From: Algibacillus agarilyticus
GTDB lineage: Bacteria > Pseudomonadota > Gammaproteobacteria > Enterobacterales > Alteromonadaceae
Reading direction: 5' to 3'
DNA length: 57,725 bases
Assembly: GCF_003286125.1 (NCBI RefSeq)
Contig: NZ_QMED01000031.1
Span: 1 to 57,725, forward strand
Within the stretch, counting starts at the first letter, position 1; the number at the start of each line of letters is the position of its first letter. This document shows positions 55,916 to 57,725 of the stretch, piece after piece. The notes below the pieces were generated by a model. The model ran no database searches. It saw only the letters and a program-made list of their open reading frames with translations, and was not told the DNA's origin. The position numbers and the translations under genes are program-made.

Positions 55916-55928
55916 GACATAATATGTC
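55916..55928. promoter_or_regulatory. Palindrome 2 upstream of the SPFH gene
   Basis: Perfect dyad GACATA-A-TATGTC, same arms as palindrome 1; it would lie around the transcription start. The arrangement suggests repression by an unknown dimeric regulator. Confidence 0.65.
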
Positions 55929-55961
55929 TAAATTATTTTGTTAAATTAAAAAGGAAGTCGT

Positions 55962-56897
55962 ATGGAATTAATACTGGAATACATTTTTACGGTGCCATTT
56001 GCAATATTTGCATTTGTTATTATTACATTAAAATCGTCTATCAAATTCGTGCCACAAAATCGAGCTTGGGTGATTGAACGATTTGGTAAATATCAATCAA
56101 CTAAAGAAGCCGGTTTAAATTTTATTGTGCCTTTTATCGATCAAATCTCTGCTGACCGTTCTTTAAAAGAGCAGGCGTTTGATATTCCAAGTCAGGGCGC
56201 TATCACTAAAGATAATATCTCGTTAACTGTTGATGGTGTGCTTTATTTCAGAGTGTTAGACCCCTATAAAGCAACCTACGGCGTTGAAGATTATGTATTT
56301 GCGGTGACGCAATTAGCTCAAACAACGATGCGATCAGAAATTGGTAAAATTGATTTAGATAAAACGTTTGAAGAACGAGACATGCTAAACTCTAAAATTG
56401 TCACGTCGATTAATGAAGCATCTGCATCTTGGGGCGTTGCTGTATTAAGGTATGAGATTAAAGATATTACGCCACCGCAATCAATTATGCATGCGATGGA
56501 ATCTCAAATGAAAGCCGAACGTGAACGTCGCGCTAAAATTTTAGAATCAGATGGTGAAAAGCAAGCATCAATAAATATCGCTGAGGGTGAAAAGCAAGCA
56601 CGCGTGTTAGCGGCTCAAGCCGAAAAACAAGAACAAGTATTACAAGCAGAAGGTGAAGCTCAAGCCATTGTGTCGGTAGCTAATGCTCAAGCTGAGGCTT
56701 TAAAAGTTGTAGGTGATGCCGCAGCGACTGAAGAAGGTCAAAAAGCCATTCAACTTGATCTAGCAACTAAAGCAATAGAAGCAAAACGTGCTATTGCAAA
56801 AGATTCAAGTGTGGTTTTATTACCTGATAATGCAACGGATATTAGCTCGGTTGTGGCACAAGCCTCAACGATAATTAATACATTAAATCGAGGTTAA
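55962..56897 (+). CDS. SPFH/band-7 (stomatin-like) membrane protein
   Basis: 311 residues. One N-terminal membrane helix (residues ~3-23), then the SPFH domain (~30-200: VPQNRAWVIERFGKYQ, EQAFDIPSQGAITKDN, RSEIGKIDLDKTFEER). A long charged coiled-coil follows (~185-265, with repeated EGEKQA and EAQA motifs) and a short hydrophobic tail. Typical of the paraslipin/QmcA group. Forms ring-like scaffolds in the inner membrane together with NfeD proteins. AAGGAAG precedes the ATG; 4 bp separate it from the nfeD-like gene. Confidence 0.92.
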   Translation: MELILEYIFTVPFAIFAFVIITLKSSIKFVPQNRAWVIERFGKYQSTKEAGLNFIVPFIDQISADRSLKEQAFDIPSQGAITKDNISLTVDGVLYFRVLDPYKATYGVEDYVFAVTQLAQTTMRSEIGKIDLDKTFEERDMLNSKIVTSINEASASWGVAVLRYEIKDITPPQSIMHAMESQMKAERERRAKILESDGEKQASINIAEGEKQARVLAAQAEKQEQVLQAEGEAQAIVSVANAQAEALKVVGDAAATEEGQKAIQLDLATKAIEAKRAIAKDSSVVLLPDNATDISSVVAQASTIINTLNRG

Positions 56898-56901
56898 AAA
56901 A

Positions 56902-57354
56902 TTGCAGTTAATTATGGAAAACTTACCTGAATTATTAATTGCCCTTGGATTGGTTATTTTAGCCATTGAGGTGGCCATTTTAGGGTTTGCTACTTTCATT
57001 CTTTTATTTTTAGGTATCTCGTTGGTCATAACTGGTTTTGCTATGTGGATTGGCTTTTTGCCTGAAACATTGACGAGTATTCTGGCATCTAATGCTATTT
57101 TGACGTCGATATTAGCGGTGGCTCTGTGGCAGCCTTTAAAAAGAATGCAAGATCAGACTGAGACTAAAACGGTCTCTAATGACTTTATGGGCTTAACATT
57201 CGTGATAAATGAATCTGTCGATCGAAGAGGGTTAGTGTTGCATAAATACTCTGGTATTAGTTGGCAATTAAAAAGTGAAGTTGAAATTGCTAAAGATACA
57301 GAAGTTAAAGTGGTTAAAGCTGAGGTTGGCATTTTGTGGGTTAAACCGACTTAA
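56902..57354 (+). CDS. NfeD-family membrane protein (short form)
   Basis: 150 residues. Two to three hydrophobic helices (~8-70), then a C-terminal OB-fold-like domain (~95-150, with GLTFVINESVDRRGLVLHKYSG). The protease domain of long NfeD proteins is absent. The TTG start at 56902 has a well-spaced GAGG; an ATG at 56914 is the alternative. It is the usual partner of the SPFH protein encoded directly upstream. Confidence 0.88.
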   Translation: MQLIMENLPELLIALGLVILAIEVAILGFATFILLFLGISLVITGFAMWIGFLPETLTSILASNAILTSILAVALWQPLKRMQDQTETKTVSNDFMGLTFVINESVDRRGLVLHKYSGISWQLKSEVEIAKDTEVKVVKAEVGILWVKPT

Positions 57355-57375
57355 TTTTTACCCTTGCTGATTACT

Positions 57376-57412
57376 AAGCGGGAATGACAGTGATGTTATT
57401 TCCGCTTTTTTT
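57376..57412 (+). terminator. Rho-independent terminator after the NfeD gene
   Basis: Stem AAGCGGGAAT / ATTTCCGCTT (one G-T pair) with a 14-base loop and a T run. Confidence 0.8.
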
Positions 57413-57662
57413 ATTGGTTGTTTGTCTAGAGGGTGTTTACCTTTGTCGTATATATTTTGTTCAATTCCAAAGCGTGTTGATCGCGGCATTGGCTTGATGG
57501 CATAGTGGTTCTACGTTTAAAGCCAATAAATTTTCTGATCCATGCTCACTCGACTTGCATATTTTCCTGCCTGTAATAAACAAAAAATATATCGCTTTGG
57601 ATTGAACCCAAAGGGCAGTGCATTTTCATCATTTTATGGATGAACGGTTCAACAATAGAGTG
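57413..57662. other. Non-coding right edge with a repeat-derived block
   Basis: No supported gene. AACCCAAAGGGCAG-TGCATTT at 57605-57625 matches, inverted and with one mismatch, the interior of the family-2 element at 35704-35724. Confidence 0.45.
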
Positions 57663-57725
57663 TAATACCAATCCGTAATAATAAGTGCCCACTCAGCGAG
57701 CGTTTAAATGCGCTTCATATGTAGG
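57663..57725 (-). repeat. MITE-like repeat family 2, second copy (cut by window end)
   Basis: Starts TAATACCAATCCGTAATAAT and continues AAGTGCCCACTCAGCGAGCG. On the minus strand this is the right end of the element at 35557-35813. The rest lies beyond the window. Confidence 0.75.

Overview
The window looks like part of the chromosome of a marine, AT-rich gammaproteobacterium of the Alteromonadales (Alteromonadaceae-like; genus not resolvable from sequence alone). The evidence is a LacI-type NagR system with TGACARCGYTGTCA operators, two large TonB-dependent receptors beside polysaccharide-use genes, a ChrR/ECF11 photo-oxidative stress operon, and family combinations typical of alga-associated Alteromonadales. 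I found no tRNA, rRNA, CRISPR array or prophage.

Layout. (1) 1-4304: the 3' end of an IS50-group (IS4 family) insertion sequence sitting inside a small repeat element, then loosely related genes (a PilJ-type sensor-domain protein, a DUF4124 protein, a CLCA_X/LPD1-like metallopeptidase-motif protein, YjdM). (2) 4686-13071: secreted proteins, namely a seven-bladed PLL-type propeller protein, and a subtilisin with seventeen 90-bp repeats translationally coupled to a lipoprotein. (3) 13124-26248: a complete chitin/GlcNAc module with NagR, TonB receptor, cupin-like protein, GH20 hexosaminidase and the nagK-nagB-II-nagA-nagP operon, tied together by three perfect NagR palindromes. (4) 26318-35400: a mostly minus-strand photo-oxidative/membrane-damage operon (ECF11 sigma, ChrR, DUF523/DUF1722 protein, photolyase, SnoaL-like, SDR, FAD oxidoreductase, DUF1365, Cfa) plus a LON-domain gene. 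Two putative sigma promoters share the same architecture. (5) 35557-39459: a MITE-like element, a small zinc-knuckle protein, an iron-dependent alcohol dehydrogenase and a 1.5-kb gene-poor stretch. (6) 39460-54910: an alginate module with FadR-type regulator, TonB receptor, PL6 and PL17 lyases, an unannotated 38-residue ORF coupled to an MFS transporter, kdgK and eda, followed by gluconeogenic tpiA-fbaA-fbp. (7) 54926-57725: an HDOD protein, an SPFH/NfeD membrane-protein pair behind twin palindromes, and the end of another MITE-like copy.

How it works together (inference from families). Chitin oligomers enter through the first TonB receptor, are cut by GH20, and GlcNAc is imported by NagP, phosphorylated, deacetylated and deaminated. 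Alginate is cut by the PL6 and PL17 enzymes to unsaturated uronate (DEH), carried in by the MFS protein, probably reduced to KDG by the iron-type dehydrogenase, phosphorylated by KdgK and split by Eda to pyruvate and glyceraldehyde-3-phosphate. The adjacent Tpi, Fba and Fbp would turn triose back into hexose phosphate. The least explained items are the 38-residue ORF at 48492-48608, the twin palindromes before the SPFH gene, and the two putative ECF11 promoters.
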